In this document: positions 25,111 to 32,780 of the stretch, piece after piece
Layout of the letters: each line of letters opens with the position of its first letter
Numbering within the stretch: position 1 is the first letter of the stretch
NCBI GenBank assembly: GCA_964580315.1
Contig: CAZOKH010000033.1
Coordinates: 1 to 36,833 of the forward strand
DNA from: CAZOKH01 sp964580315
GTDB taxonomy: Bacteria > Chloroflexota > Anaerolineae > Anaerolineales > Anaerolineaceae
Direction: 5' to 3'
Length of the DNA stretch: 36,833 bases
The notes under the pieces: model-generated
What the model was told of the DNA's origin: nothing
The model's database searches: none
Seen by the model: the letters and a program-made list of their open reading frames with translations, nothing else
Position numbers and translations under genes: made by a program

Positions 25111-25159
25111 GGTATGCAGGCATGGGTATTTTTACCCATGCCTGTTTAAGAAGCATACC
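25111..25159 (-). other. Intercistronic long hairpin between rpsR and the foldase gene
   Basis: AGGCATGGGT and ACCCATGCCT form a perfect inner stem (25118-25127 with 25134-25143). The outer arms GGTATGC (25111-25117) and GCATACC (25153-25159) also pair, leaving an asymmetric internal loop. No T-run follows on the minus strand, so it is not a typical terminator. It may be an attenuator, an mRNA stabiliser or an RNase III site. Confidence 0.55.
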
Positions 25160-25161
25160 AA

Positions 25162-25440
25162 TTATCGAATAACGTCTTCCCAGGGCTCGCCCACGAAGGG
25201 GAGCAGGGCAATGTGGCGGGCGCGTTTGACAGCGCTCGCGACTGCGCGTTGGTGACGGGCGCAGGTTCCAGTTTGCCGACGGGGGCGAATTTTGCCGGTG
25301 TCGGTGACAAAGCGGGACAACATGTCCACGTTTTTGTAATCAATTTTGATGTTTTTATCAGCGCAGAACTGGCAAATTTTGGGGCGGGCGATATAACGTC
25401 TCCCACCTTGCGGTGCGCCGTTGAATTCCTGATCTTCCAT
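25162..25440 (-). CDS. rpsR: 30S ribosomal protein S18
   Basis: This 92-residue ribosomal protein binds S6 in the platform of the small subunit. Typical sequences are CQFCADKNIKIDYKNVDML, LSRFVTDTGKIRPRR and the C-terminal TGTCARHQRAVASAVKRARH. The two N-terminal Cys (CQFC) and one more in TGTC suggest the zinc-binding form of S18. The ATG at 25440 has GGAG eight bases before it; the longer frame (25461) lacks a site. It is the third gene of the rpsF-ssb-rpsR operon, 17 bases after ssb. Confidence 0.96.
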   Translation of the reverse strand: MEDQEFNGAPQGGRRYIARPKICQFCADKNIKIDYKNVDMLSRFVTDTGKIRPRRQTGTCARHQRAVASAVKRARHIALLPFVGEPWEDVIR

Positions 25441-25457
25441 TTTCTTTACTCCAAAAC

Positions 25458-25892
25458 TCAATACGGGAAGCCTTGATCAGCTTCTTCGTTTTCAGCATGA
25501 CCGAGTGAATCACTTTCGTCCAGGTCGCTATCATCAGACTGGGCGTCGGATGACTCATGGCGGTCTCCCAGGATCATCATCTCGTTGGCAACAATCTCGA
25601 TGCTGGTGTGTTTGGCGCCGTTTGAGTCTTCCCAGCGTCGGGACTGCAAGCGCCCTTCCACGTACACCTGTTGCCCTTTATTGAGATACTGTTTACAGAT
25701 CTCTGCCAGGTTGCCCCAGGTGACAATGTTGAACCATTCGGTGTCGGTGTGCCGTTCACCATCAGATGATGTCCAGGTGCGGCTGGCGGCCACAGTGAAT
25801 GTGGTAACCGGCTTGCCTGAAGGCGTATAACGCATCTCGGGATCGCGTCCTAGATGCCCAATGATCATTGCTTTGTTCAATCCTCGGCTCAT
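25458..25892 (-). CDS. ssb: Single-stranded DNA-binding protein
   Basis: This 144-residue OB-fold protein coats single-stranded DNA during replication and repair. Features are the start MSRGLNKAMIIGHLGRDPEM, TPSGKPVTTFTVAASRTW, the aromatic WFNIVTWGNLAEICKQYL and VYVEGRLQSRRWED. The tail from about 112 is rich in Asp/Glu/Ser. It ends EEADQGFPY rather than the canonical acidic-DDDIPF, so the partner-binding tip is altered (Pro-Tyr instead of Pro-Phe at the end). AAGGAG lies just before the ATG at 25892. It sits between rpsF and rpsR as in most bacteria. Confidence 0.96.
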   Translation of the reverse strand: MSRGLNKAMIIGHLGRDPEMRYTPSGKPVTTFTVAASRTWTSSDGERHTDTEWFNIVTWGNLAEICKQYLNKGQQVYVEGRLQSRRWEDSNGAKHTSIEIVANEMMILGDRHESSDAQSDDSDLDESDSLGHAENEEADQGFPY

Positions 25893-25945
25893 GTCATGCT
25901 CCTTGTAAATGCGATGACCTTGTTGCTTCTGTTAACAGGAATGGA

Positions 25946-26233
25946 TTACTCATCCATCCGAGTGATCATAAAGCGCATCACGGTTTCTAATAATTGCAGG
26001 TTGCGTTCGAGTTCAGCAGTGAAACGGGTTTCGATCTTGGCTTGAATCAAGACGTAGATACCGTCACGCTGTTTGCGAATGCGGTAAGCCAGTCTGCGTT
26101 TGCCCCACAGGTCAACTTTCTCGATGGATCCGCCAGCGTCAGTAATCCAGCTCTTGACGCGCTCGATGGCTTCGCCAACCGCAGTTTCATCCAGGTCGGG
26201 TTGCAGAATAATCACGACTTCATAATCGCGCAT
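25946..26233 (-). CDS. rpsF: 30S ribosomal protein S6
   Basis: This 95-residue ribosomal protein forms a heterodimer with S18. It begins MRDYEVVIILQPDLDE and contains WGKRRLAYRIRKQRDGIYVLI, the conserved core. The ATG at 26233 is chosen because AGGAGG lies ten bases upstream; the longer frame starting at 26269 runs into the regulatory hairpin. It is the first gene of the operon, with a promoter at 26335-26364 and a probable S6:S18 RNA element at 26260-26304 between them. Confidence 0.95.
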   Translation of the reverse strand: MRDYEVVIILQPDLDETAVGEAIERVKSWITDAGGSIEKVDLWGKRRLAYRIRKQRDGIYVLIQAKIETRFTAELERNLQLLETVMRFMITRMDE

Positions 26234-26259
26234 GGTTTGGGAACCTCCTTTCCTCGGGA

Positions 26260-26304
26260 TTGCCCTCAATCAATGCCGTAAGCATGTTGAGAGCGGAAAG
26301 GCAA
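26260..26304 (-). promoter_or_regulatory. Probable S6:S18-binding leader RNA of the rpsF operon
   Basis: On the minus strand TTGCC (26304-26300) pairs with GGCAA (26264-26260), and CTCAA (26291-26287) pairs with TTGAG (26269-26265). ATGC/GCAT closes a TTACG loop. Between outer and inner stem on the 5' side is a bulge of eight bases that contains CCG. Hairpins with a bulged CCG before rpsF are the known S6:S18 autoregulatory motif; the match here is by eye. Confidence 0.6.
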
Positions 26305-26334
26305 ATGCAGATATGCTATTTGCCACAATGCTGT

Positions 26335-26364
26335 AGTATAGCATAAAAATTCAAGAATAAACAA
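26335..26364 (-). promoter_or_regulatory. Promoter of the rpsF-ssb-rpsR operon
   Basis: On the minus strand TTGTTT (26364-26359), an 18-base spacer and TATACT (26340-26335) lie about 100 bases before rpsF and upstream of the leader RNA. It is placed between the preceding oxidoreductase gene and the operon. Confidence 0.55.
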
Positions 26365-26377
26365 GGTTTTTGGGCGA

Positions 26378-27364
26378 TTATGCCCCCATTTTTTGAATGA
26401 TACCTTCATCGGCAGATTGTAACAGGCGGGTAATGGTTTGAATATTTCGCCGACTTTCCTCCAAACTGGCGTACGGAGGTTCACCTGTGAGGATGGCATG
26501 CTGCAAATCCTCAATTTCTCCCAGGTAGCGATCCTGGGCGGGAAAGTGAAACGGCTTTTCTCCCTGTTCGGTTTTGAGGATGACCTGGGTGGCGTTTTCG
26601 CTGCGGAAGGGTTCGGTGATGAGCAGGCTGCCCTGTGTCCCGCGAATTTCAATGCAGCGGCGGCGCGGAAGGTCAAAACTGGTGAAAATGTGGGCAATTT
26701 GACCGGTATCAAAATGCAGGATGCCGGAGAAAGTGCGGTCAACCCCGGTTGGCGCCTTGATCTGGTATCCCTGCACAAATTGAGGCAAATCACCGAACAA
26801 GATGCGGGCGTAACTGACCAGGTAGCAGCCCACATCCCACAGGCTGCCGCCGCCAAATTGTTTTTCCCAGCGGTAGTCATCGGGACGGGTGAGCGGGAAG
26901 GTGAATTCTCCGTCGAAATAGAGCGGGTCGCCGATGGCTCCCTGTTCGAGCATTTGGAGCACAGCGGCGGTTTTGCGGTGGTGCAAATGCATCATGCCTT
27001 CAGCCACAAAAACATTGGCCTGTGAGGCTGCATTTTTAATTTCATCCACCTCCTGCACTGAGAGCGCCAGGGGTTTTTCGACGAGAACATGCTTGCCGGC
27101 CAGCGCCGCGCGCACAGCCCATTCTTTGTGTAAGTGGTTGGGAAGGGGAACGTAAACGGCGTCGATGGCTGGATCAGCCAGCAGTTCTTCATAAGATGGA
27201 TAGACCCGGGGAATTTTCCACTGGGCTGCCTGCTCACGGGCGCGGTCAATGCTGCGGCTGGCAATGGCAGCCAGACGCGCCTGCCTGGAACGCAGCAATG
27301 ATGGTATTAAGGAATGATTGATGCGGGCGGCGCCCAGAATGCCCCATTGGATTAGATCGGTCAT
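26378..27364 (-). CDS. Gfo/Idh/MocA-family oxidoreductase
   Basis: This 328-residue NAD(P)-dependent dehydrogenase usually acts on sugars, inositols or related alcohols. The Rossmann start WGILGAARI (8-16), ASRSIDRAREQAAQW, VYVPLPNHLHKEWA, the signature VEKPLAL and GGSLWDVGCYLV are all present. The ATG at 27364 is four bases after the recJ stop; the longer frame back to 27550 would overlap recJ and is rejected. The position suggests co-transcription with the helicase/nuclease/recJ genes. A functional link is not evident, and the substrate is unknown. Confidence 0.9.
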   Translation of the reverse strand: MTDLIQWGILGAARINHSLIPSLLRSRQARLAAIASRSIDRAREQAAQWKIPRVYPSYEELLADPAIDAVYVPLPNHLHKEWAVRAALAGKHVLVEKPLALSVQEVDEIKNAASQANVFVAEGMMHLHHRKTAAVLQMLEQGAIGDPLYFDGEFTFPLTRPDDYRWEKQFGGGSLWDVGCYLVSYARILFGDLPQFVQGYQIKAPTGVDRTFSGILHFDTGQIAHIFTSFDLPRRRCIEIRGTQGSLLITEPFRSENATQVILKTEQGEKPFHFPAQDRYLGEIEDLQHAILTGEPPYASLEESRRNIQTITRLLQSADEGIIQKMGA

Positions 27365-27368
27365 GGTG

Positions 27369-29708
27369 TCATCCCCGTTTCTTTCCTTCCGATTGCAGCC
27401 AGTTGGATTGTATGATTTGACCCGGTTCAGCGGTGCGGTACCACTGGCGGTATGCCGCAGTTTCGTCCAATAAAATCCGCAGGCTTTTTTCATCCTCAGA
27501 TACCGAGATTTTGGGATTGCCGCCCGAAGTGATGAACCACTCATCTTCATCCTGCCGGATGACTGTGATTTTTCCGGCGCTCTGCAGCCATTGCAAGCCA
27601 GCTTTCAGGGTGGTTGGACGGTGTCCGCACAGGGCAGCCAGTTCAAAGATGGAAAGTATGCCTCTTTTCTTGTTGAGTACCGTTTTTACCAATCCTGTGA
27701 GCATGACCAGGAAGGATTGTAAATCTGCCGGGGAGGTTTGTTCGGCCAACAGCAGCACGCGCCTGGGCTTGACTCTTTGGATGACCTGCTGTAATTCACT
27801 CGCTCCCGGTGGTATCGACCAGATCACCAGCGTTTTTGCCGGGGAAACTTGCAAACGATGGACAGTAGTAGATGCTCTTGAGATTTTCCCTTCAGCCCAG
27901 ACCTCAAATTCGCCCGGGGGGAGCGAATCAAGGACGGCCTGTGGATCGGGAGCGCCGCGGAAATCCAGTATCTCCAGTGAGGCTGGTGCAGCGCCAGTAT
28001 CGATGACTGATTCAGGATTTGCCCTGGCATCCAGCCAAGAATACTGCACGCCGATTTCTTCCCGGAAGCGATGGATGCGTACGGTATATGCCAGGTCGAA
28101 GGATTCCGGCGGTAAATCATCGCTGCTGCTGTTCCACCTTAAAACAGTGAACTCATCATTGTTCTCATCTTGCAGTTGCAAACTGAGGTGTTCATCCTGC
28201 TTGCCGATTTTCTTTGCGCCTGTGATTTTGCAATTCCTGGCGAGGAAAACCGGCGCGGGATTCCCCTTGCCAAACGGCGCCAGTTGATGGATGTGCTGCA
28301 CCAGGTCCAGGTCGAACTTCGACAGCGGCTGTTCGGAATCAATGAACAGGGGTGTGGGGGTGGGTTCGGCGCCGATGAACCTGGCGGCTGATTTGTTCAA
28401 TGCCGCGCGCAGGGTAGCGATATTCTCCTGCGGCAGGGCAACCCCGGCGGCAGATGGGTGCCCGAAAATGTTGGTTATCAATTGGCTGTGTTCGTTTAAC
28501 ATTTGGATCAGGTCGATCCCCGATGAGGCGCGGGCAGAACCGCGGGCAATGCCGTCAGGCGGTAAGGAAAGAATGATCACCGGGCGGTTGTACTGGTCGC
28601 TGATGCGGCTGGCTACCGTACTGAGCACACTGGCATCCCAGGCCGGATTGGAAAGCACCAGCACCGGGCTGTGAGCCAGGGAGCGGTCGCTGTCAATTTG
28701 CTTTTCAACCGCCTGGGCGCACTGGTCGATTTTTAATTTTCGTTCGAGGTAAATTTGTTCATAGCGGGCTGCCGCAATGCGGGCTTCTTCCAGATTCTCG
28801 CACAGCAGAAATTCAACCAGTTCATTGGCGTCTTTCACGCGCCCGACTGCATTGAGGCGCGGCGCAATCTGCCGGCTGATGTCATCCTCGTCAAGCGTGA
28901 GCGGATCAACATCGGCTTTTTCAAACAGGGCGCGCAGGGCTGGCCGCGGATCGGCGCGCATGTGCAGGAGCCCAAGCTGTGTGTAATAGCGGGTGTCGGC
29001 GGTCAGGGCAGCCACATCGGCGATGCTGCCCAATGCAACCAGGTCAAGCAAATCGTCCAGCTTCACGGTGGCTTTCAGGCAGTTAATCACACCCTGGGCG
29101 AAGAAATGAGCTACACCGACGCCGGGTAGCGAGGCGGCTGGATGGTTGGGAGGGAGCAAGTGCGGGTTGATGACCGCCAGCGCCGCTGGAATTTCAGCAG
29201 GCGGCAGGTGGTGGTCGGTAATGATGCAATCGACGCCTTTTAATTTCGCGTAGTCAATGGCTGCTGCCTCATGAATACCTGTATCGCAGGTGATGAGCAG
29301 TTGGACGCCCGAATCGAGAAAACGGCTGAGCGCCGGTCGGCGCATGCCGTGCGATTCCAGGCTGCGCACCGGCAGGTGATATTTTACACTTGCCCCCAGT
29401 CGTTTGAGCGCTGATACCAACACAGCGGTGGCGGTCTGCCCGTCCACGTCAAAGTCGCCCCATACGCCGATGCATTCGTGCTTCTGAATGGCTGTCTGGA
29501 TGCGTTCGGCTGCTCTGGGCAGGTCGGCAAAATCCATTGGATTGGAGGGGGTGTATGCCTGCGGGTCCAGAAAGGCGCGGGCTGTTTGCGCAGCGGTTAT
29601 GCCGCGGCGAACCAGCAGTTCGGCTATGAGGGGATGTTCAACCGCATCGAACAATTCGGCTGGAATGAAGATTTCGGGAGGTTCATTCCATTGAAAAGCG
29701 CGCTGCAT
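27369..29708 (-). CDS. recJ: Single-stranded-DNA-specific 5'-3' exonuclease RecJ
   Basis: This 779-residue DHH-family nuclease degrades single-stranded DNA 5' to 3' in recombinational repair. DHH motifs are GVWGDFDVDGQTAT (81-94), CDTGIHE (141-147), IITDHHLPP (162-170) and LVALGSIADVAAL. The DHHA1 region has FGHPSAAGVALP. The OB-like and C-terminal regions (from about 460) extend the protein well beyond the roughly 577 residues of E. coli RecJ, similar to longer Gram-positive forms. Its ATG overlaps the stop of the nuclease gene by one base (TAATG), which implies translational coupling. Confidence 0.93.
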   Translation of the reverse strand: MQRAFQWNEPPEIFIPAELFDAVEHPLIAELLVRRGITAAQTARAFLDPQAYTPSNPMDFADLPRAAERIQTAIQKHECIGVWGDFDVDGQTATAVLVSALKRLGASVKYHLPVRSLESHGMRRPALSRFLDSGVQLLITCDTGIHEAAAIDYAKLKGVDCIITDHHLPPAEIPAALAVINPHLLPPNHPAASLPGVGVAHFFAQGVINCLKATVKLDDLLDLVALGSIADVAALTADTRYYTQLGLLHMRADPRPALRALFEKADVDPLTLDEDDISRQIAPRLNAVGRVKDANELVEFLLCENLEEARIAAARYEQIYLERKLKIDQCAQAVEKQIDSDRSLAHSPVLVLSNPAWDASVLSTVASRISDQYNRPVIILSLPPDGIARGSARASSGIDLIQMLNEHSQLITNIFGHPSAAGVALPQENIATLRAALNKSAARFIGAEPTPTPLFIDSEQPLSKFDLDLVQHIHQLAPFGKGNPAPVFLARNCKITGAKKIGKQDEHLSLQLQDENNDEFTVLRWNSSSDDLPPESFDLAYTVRIHRFREEIGVQYSWLDARANPESVIDTGAAPASLEILDFRGAPDPQAVLDSLPPGEFEVWAEGKISRASTTVHRLQVSPAKTLVIWSIPPGASELQQVIQRVKPRRVLLLAEQTSPADLQSFLVMLTGLVKTVLNKKRGILSIFELAALCGHRPTTLKAGLQWLQSAGKITVIRQDEDEWFITSGGNPKISVSEDEKSLRILLDETAAYRQWYRTAEPGQIIQSNWLQSEGKKRG

Positions 29709-30541
29709 TAAAAATCAATCTCCGCAACCTGGTCAAAGTCCAGGTCAAAGCCGCCGCCGGAGGTTTGCTCGTCAGCGGCTTCTTGATTTTGCCATTTGCC
29801 AGCCTGCACGCCGCGCTGGCAAAGTGAGCGGTAACGACAAAACTGGCAGCGCTGTTCATTCGCCGTCAATGGAAAATCACCCGGCTGGCGGCTGGTGATG
29901 TCGTCGATCAAACGCTCTATTTCCTTTTGGTCGGCTGACATCCGGGCAGCCGTGTAGGGAAAGCGCTGCGGGTCATTGGGATAGTCGGTGAACCAGTAGA
30001 TCATCTCCACCTGTTCAGGCGACAGGGGGGCGCCCATGTGAACCTGCTGCCCTGACAGGCACAGAACCAGGGGATAGAGGCGGGTTTGAATGCGCCGGAT
30101 CAGCGTGGAACGCGGCGTGATGTGCGCGCTGGTTTTCCAGTCCACGATGACAGCCCGTTCACCGGGCTGCACCGCCAGCAGGTCAAACTGCGCAGTGACA
30201 CGGAAGCCGTTCAGTGAGATGGACAATGGGTATTCCACCCGGCGCTGAGGGGGTAACTCCTCCAGAACGGTGTTGTTGAGGTAATTTTGCCACCAGCGCT
30301 GCAATTCGGGGGTGTCGGCCAGGCCGGCAAGCTGATCGGGGGGGAATCCGATGAGATGCTGCTGCACCATTTGATGGAAACGGCGGCCCTGTTCCTGGTG
30401 ATGCTCACGTTCCAGCACCGGTTCGGTTTCCAGGGCAGGCCAGCTCAGGCGCAGCAGGTACCGCAATTCAAACCGGCGCGGGCAATCATGGTAGTCTTGC
30501 AGGCTGGATGCGCTGAATTGGAAATTGTCAGGCAGAGGCAT
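29708..30541 (-). CDS. Stand-alone PD-(D/E)XK nuclease with AddB/Cas4-type Fe-S cysteines
   Basis: This 277-residue protein resembles the C-terminal nuclease domain of AddB. It starts SASSLQDYHDCPRRFELRYL, with C20 as the first cluster cysteine. The other three are C232, C235 and C241 in the pattern C-x2-C-x5-C (RCQFCRYRSLC), as in AddB. Nuclease residues are H56, D120, D134 and K136 in VDWKTS, and the QxxxY motif at Q152-Y156. The chosen ATG at 30541 has GGAGG nine bases upstream and overlaps the helicase gene by 14 bases. The longer frame (30673) is rejected because it runs inside the helicase gene. Exonuclease action with the adjacent helicases is inferred. Cas4 is an alternative homologue, but no cas gene is present. 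Confidence 0.88.
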   Translation of the reverse strand: MPLPDNFQFSASSLQDYHDCPRRFELRYLLRLSWPALETEPVLEREHHQEQGRRFHQMVQQHLIGFPPDQLAGLADTPELQRWWQNYLNNTVLEELPPQRRVEYPLSISLNGFRVTAQFDLLAVQPGERAVIVDWKTSAHITPRSTLIRRIQTRLYPLVLCLSGQQVHMGAPLSPEQVEMIYWFTDYPNDPQRFPYTAARMSADQKEIERLIDDITSRQPGDFPLTANEQRCQFCRYRSLCQRGVQAGKWQNQEAADEQTSGGGFDLDFDQVAEIDF

Positions 30542-32780
30542 GGCGGTGTTCCTCCCATTTTTTCGCCAGTTCTTGCAGGGGCAAAGCAGCCTGGCAGGCT
30601 TGCGAGCCGGCGTTTTCGCGCCCGGTGTTCCAGGTGACCACCAGCTCTTGCCGGGCGCGGGTGATGCCGACAAAGAACAGGCGCAGCCGTTCGGCGGCGT
30701 AGTCGAGGCGCGCCTGGTTGGTGGCAGTTCCCTCTTCGAGGTACACCCCCGGAATATCGTTTTCGATCAAAGCTGTCAATTTTTCCAGGCATTCAGCCTG
30801 CAAATTGAGCTTGCTACGCACAAACCAGCGTTCAGCGATAAACGAGTCGCCTTCCAGCGCGGAGGGGTAATCATAGTTATTTACCGACAAGAGATAGATG
30901 CGGTCCCATTCGAGCCCTTTGGCTTTGTGCACGGTGGCAACCACCACTTTGCCCTTGTAAAGGTCGGGATCGAAGCCATTGTCTTCGCGTGAGAAACCAT
31001 CAAAGCGGCGCTCGTTGTTGGCAATAGCGTGCAGTTCTTGGGCAAAATCGCGCAGGCTCCAGGTGGGATGGGCGGTCTGGTTGCGTTCCAAAAGCAGCGC
31101 CAGTTTATAGGCCAGGGCCAGGTCATTGGGCTGGTCAAAAACATTTTGGGCCATGGTGATAATCAACTGGTCAACCGGCAGGATGCTGGCTGGCTGCCAG
31201 TGCTGCAGCAACGAGCGCAATTTTTCCAGGCCGGAAATTGTGTCTTCGATGATTCCCTGCTGGCGCAGCATATCCAGCCAATCTTCACCAGGCAGGGGAT
31301 ATAAGAATTGCTCAACCTGGCGGCAACTGCGCAAGATTTCGGCTTCTGCGCGCACTTGCGCCTTGATCTCTTTGGAGGCATTGACATCCTCGTTTAACGC
31401 CTGGTAGAGATTGGATAGACGGGGGGCATCAGCCGGTTCTGACAGGGCAAACAGCGCACAGGCCAAAATGTTGGCGGTACGCCGGGTGGGCAGACTGCTG
31501 CGCAGAAGCTCGACATAGTCAATTTGCGCTTCTCGCAGGGCATCCACCATTTTGGCGCCGCGTTCGTTGCGCGGAACCAAAATGGCAGCCGTCTGGCCAG
31601 GTTTTTCTTCCAGCCATTTTTTGACGGATTGAACGACAGAGCGAATTTCCTGTTCAGGCGATAAGGCTTTATCCGAAAGGTGGATGAATTGCGGGAGGTC
31701 CTGCGGGTTGGGCTGCGGGTCGCCGGGCGGTGTGGGTTGAATGTGCGGCAGGGTCAGCGTATCTCTCAGCGCAGGAACGGGGTGTTCCTGACGCGCCCAG
31801 TCGATGAGCGTGTTAGCCAACCAGATGATGCTGTGCGTGGAACGGCCTGAATTGGGCAATTCTTTGCTGATCACACCTGGTTCGGTCAGGAAGTTGCGTA
31901 AATATTTGGGATTGGCGGTGGTGAAGGTTTCGTAGATGGCCTGGTTGGGATCTCCCACGCGTACCCAGTTGCCTTGCTCACCGATCAGCAGCCGCAATAT
32001 TTCTTCCTGCAAACGGCTGCTGTCCTGAGCTTCATCTTCCAGAATGAAAGGCCAGCGGCGGCGCAGGCGGTTGAGAAAGCCGGCGTCTGTTTGCAAGGCG
32101 CGCAAGGCCAGGCGGATAAGATCATCAAAATCGACTGCGCTGCGGTATTGCAAGGCGCGCTGATAATCGCGGTAGATTTCGTAACCCATTTGCAGGATGA
32201 CGGGAGGCTCTTGTAGTCTATCCAGCAGGGGTTTCAAATCTTCGGGCAGCACATGCAGGTCTTTGGAGAGACGAATAAAACTGCCGGCCACCGATATGAC
32301 TGTTTCATGCCACTTTTTGTAATATTTGGGCTGGTCGTGCGGGTTGGAGAAATCAGCCGCGTACAGTTCGTAGAACAACGGGTTGTTGCGCAGCCAGGCT
32401 TCAGCCGCATCATCCAGAATGCGGTTGGCTTCGCGTTCATCAATGATCTCAAAGCGATCGGAAAGACCGACCAGGTCGGGGCGTTCGCGCACAATGTCAT
32501 GCGCCAGGCCGTGCAGGGTGCGTACGCGGTAATTCATGCCAGGCAGCAGGCCGCTGCCTTTCAGGAAAAGCTGGATACGCTGGGCGAAGTTGTCCACCGC
32601 CGAATTGACCAGGGTGACAATCAGCACTTCCTGGTCATCTGCCAGGTCGGCCTGCTCAACCAGTTGTGCGGCCAGCATTGAAAGGGTGTGGGTCTTCCCG
32701 CTGCCGGGCACGGCTGAGACGCCCATTTTCCCGCCGCGAAAACGCAGCACTTCGGCTTGCTTGGGGCGCGGTCTAAGCAT
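30528..32780 (-). CDS. UvrD/Rep-like superfamily 1A DNA helicase
   Basis: This 750-residue motor protein has all SF1 motifs intact. The Q-motif is RPKQAEVLR, and Walker A AVPGSGKTHT is at 23-32. Walker B is FILEDEAQD (246-253), motif III WVRVGDPNQAIYETF (272-286), motif V VATVHKAKGLEWDRI (614-628) and motif VI LRLFFVGITRARQE (699-712). There is no C-terminal nuclease domain, unlike AddA or RecB. Its ATG at 32780 overlaps the upstream gene by eight bases, and its 3' end overlaps the nuclease gene, so the three are translated as a unit. It is most plausibly the active motor of an AddAB-like end-resection complex. Confidence 0.92.
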   Translation of the reverse strand: MLRPRPKQAEVLRFRGGKMGVSAVPGSGKTHTLSMLAAQLVEQADLADDQEVLIVTLVNSAVDNFAQRIQLFLKGSGLLPGMNYRVRTLHGLAHDIVRERPDLVGLSDRFEIIDEREANRILDDAAEAWLRNNPLFYELYAADFSNPHDQPKYYKKWHETVISVAGSFIRLSKDLHVLPEDLKPLLDRLQEPPVILQMGYEIYRDYQRALQYRSAVDFDDLIRLALRALQTDAGFLNRLRRRWPFILEDEAQDSSRLQEEILRLLIGEQGNWVRVGDPNQAIYETFTTANPKYLRNFLTEPGVISKELPNSGRSTHSIIWLANTLIDWARQEHPVPALRDTLTLPHIQPTPPGDPQPNPQDLPQFIHLSDKALSPEQEIRSVVQSVKKWLEEKPGQTAAILVPRNERGAKMVDALREAQIDYVELLRSSLPTRRTANILACALFALSEPADAPRLSNLYQALNEDVNASKEIKAQVRAEAEILRSCRQVEQFLYPLPGEDWLDMLRQQGIIEDTISGLEKLRSLLQHWQPASILPVDQLIITMAQNVFDQPNDLALAYKLALLLERNQTAHPTWSLRDFAQELHAIANNERRFDGFSREDNGFDPDLYKGKVVVATVHKAKGLEWDRIYLLSVNNYDYPSALEGDSFIAERWFVRSKLNLQAECLEKLTALIENDIPGVYLEEGTATNQARLDYAAERLRLFFVGITRARQELVVTWNTGRENAGSQACQAALPLQELAKKWEEHRHASA

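Noticed and set aside
29708..30541. Cas4 and a CRISPR-Cas locus
   Set aside because: The four-Cys nuclease resembles Cas4, but no repeat array or cas gene is present, and the overlaps with helicase genes point to AddB-type function.
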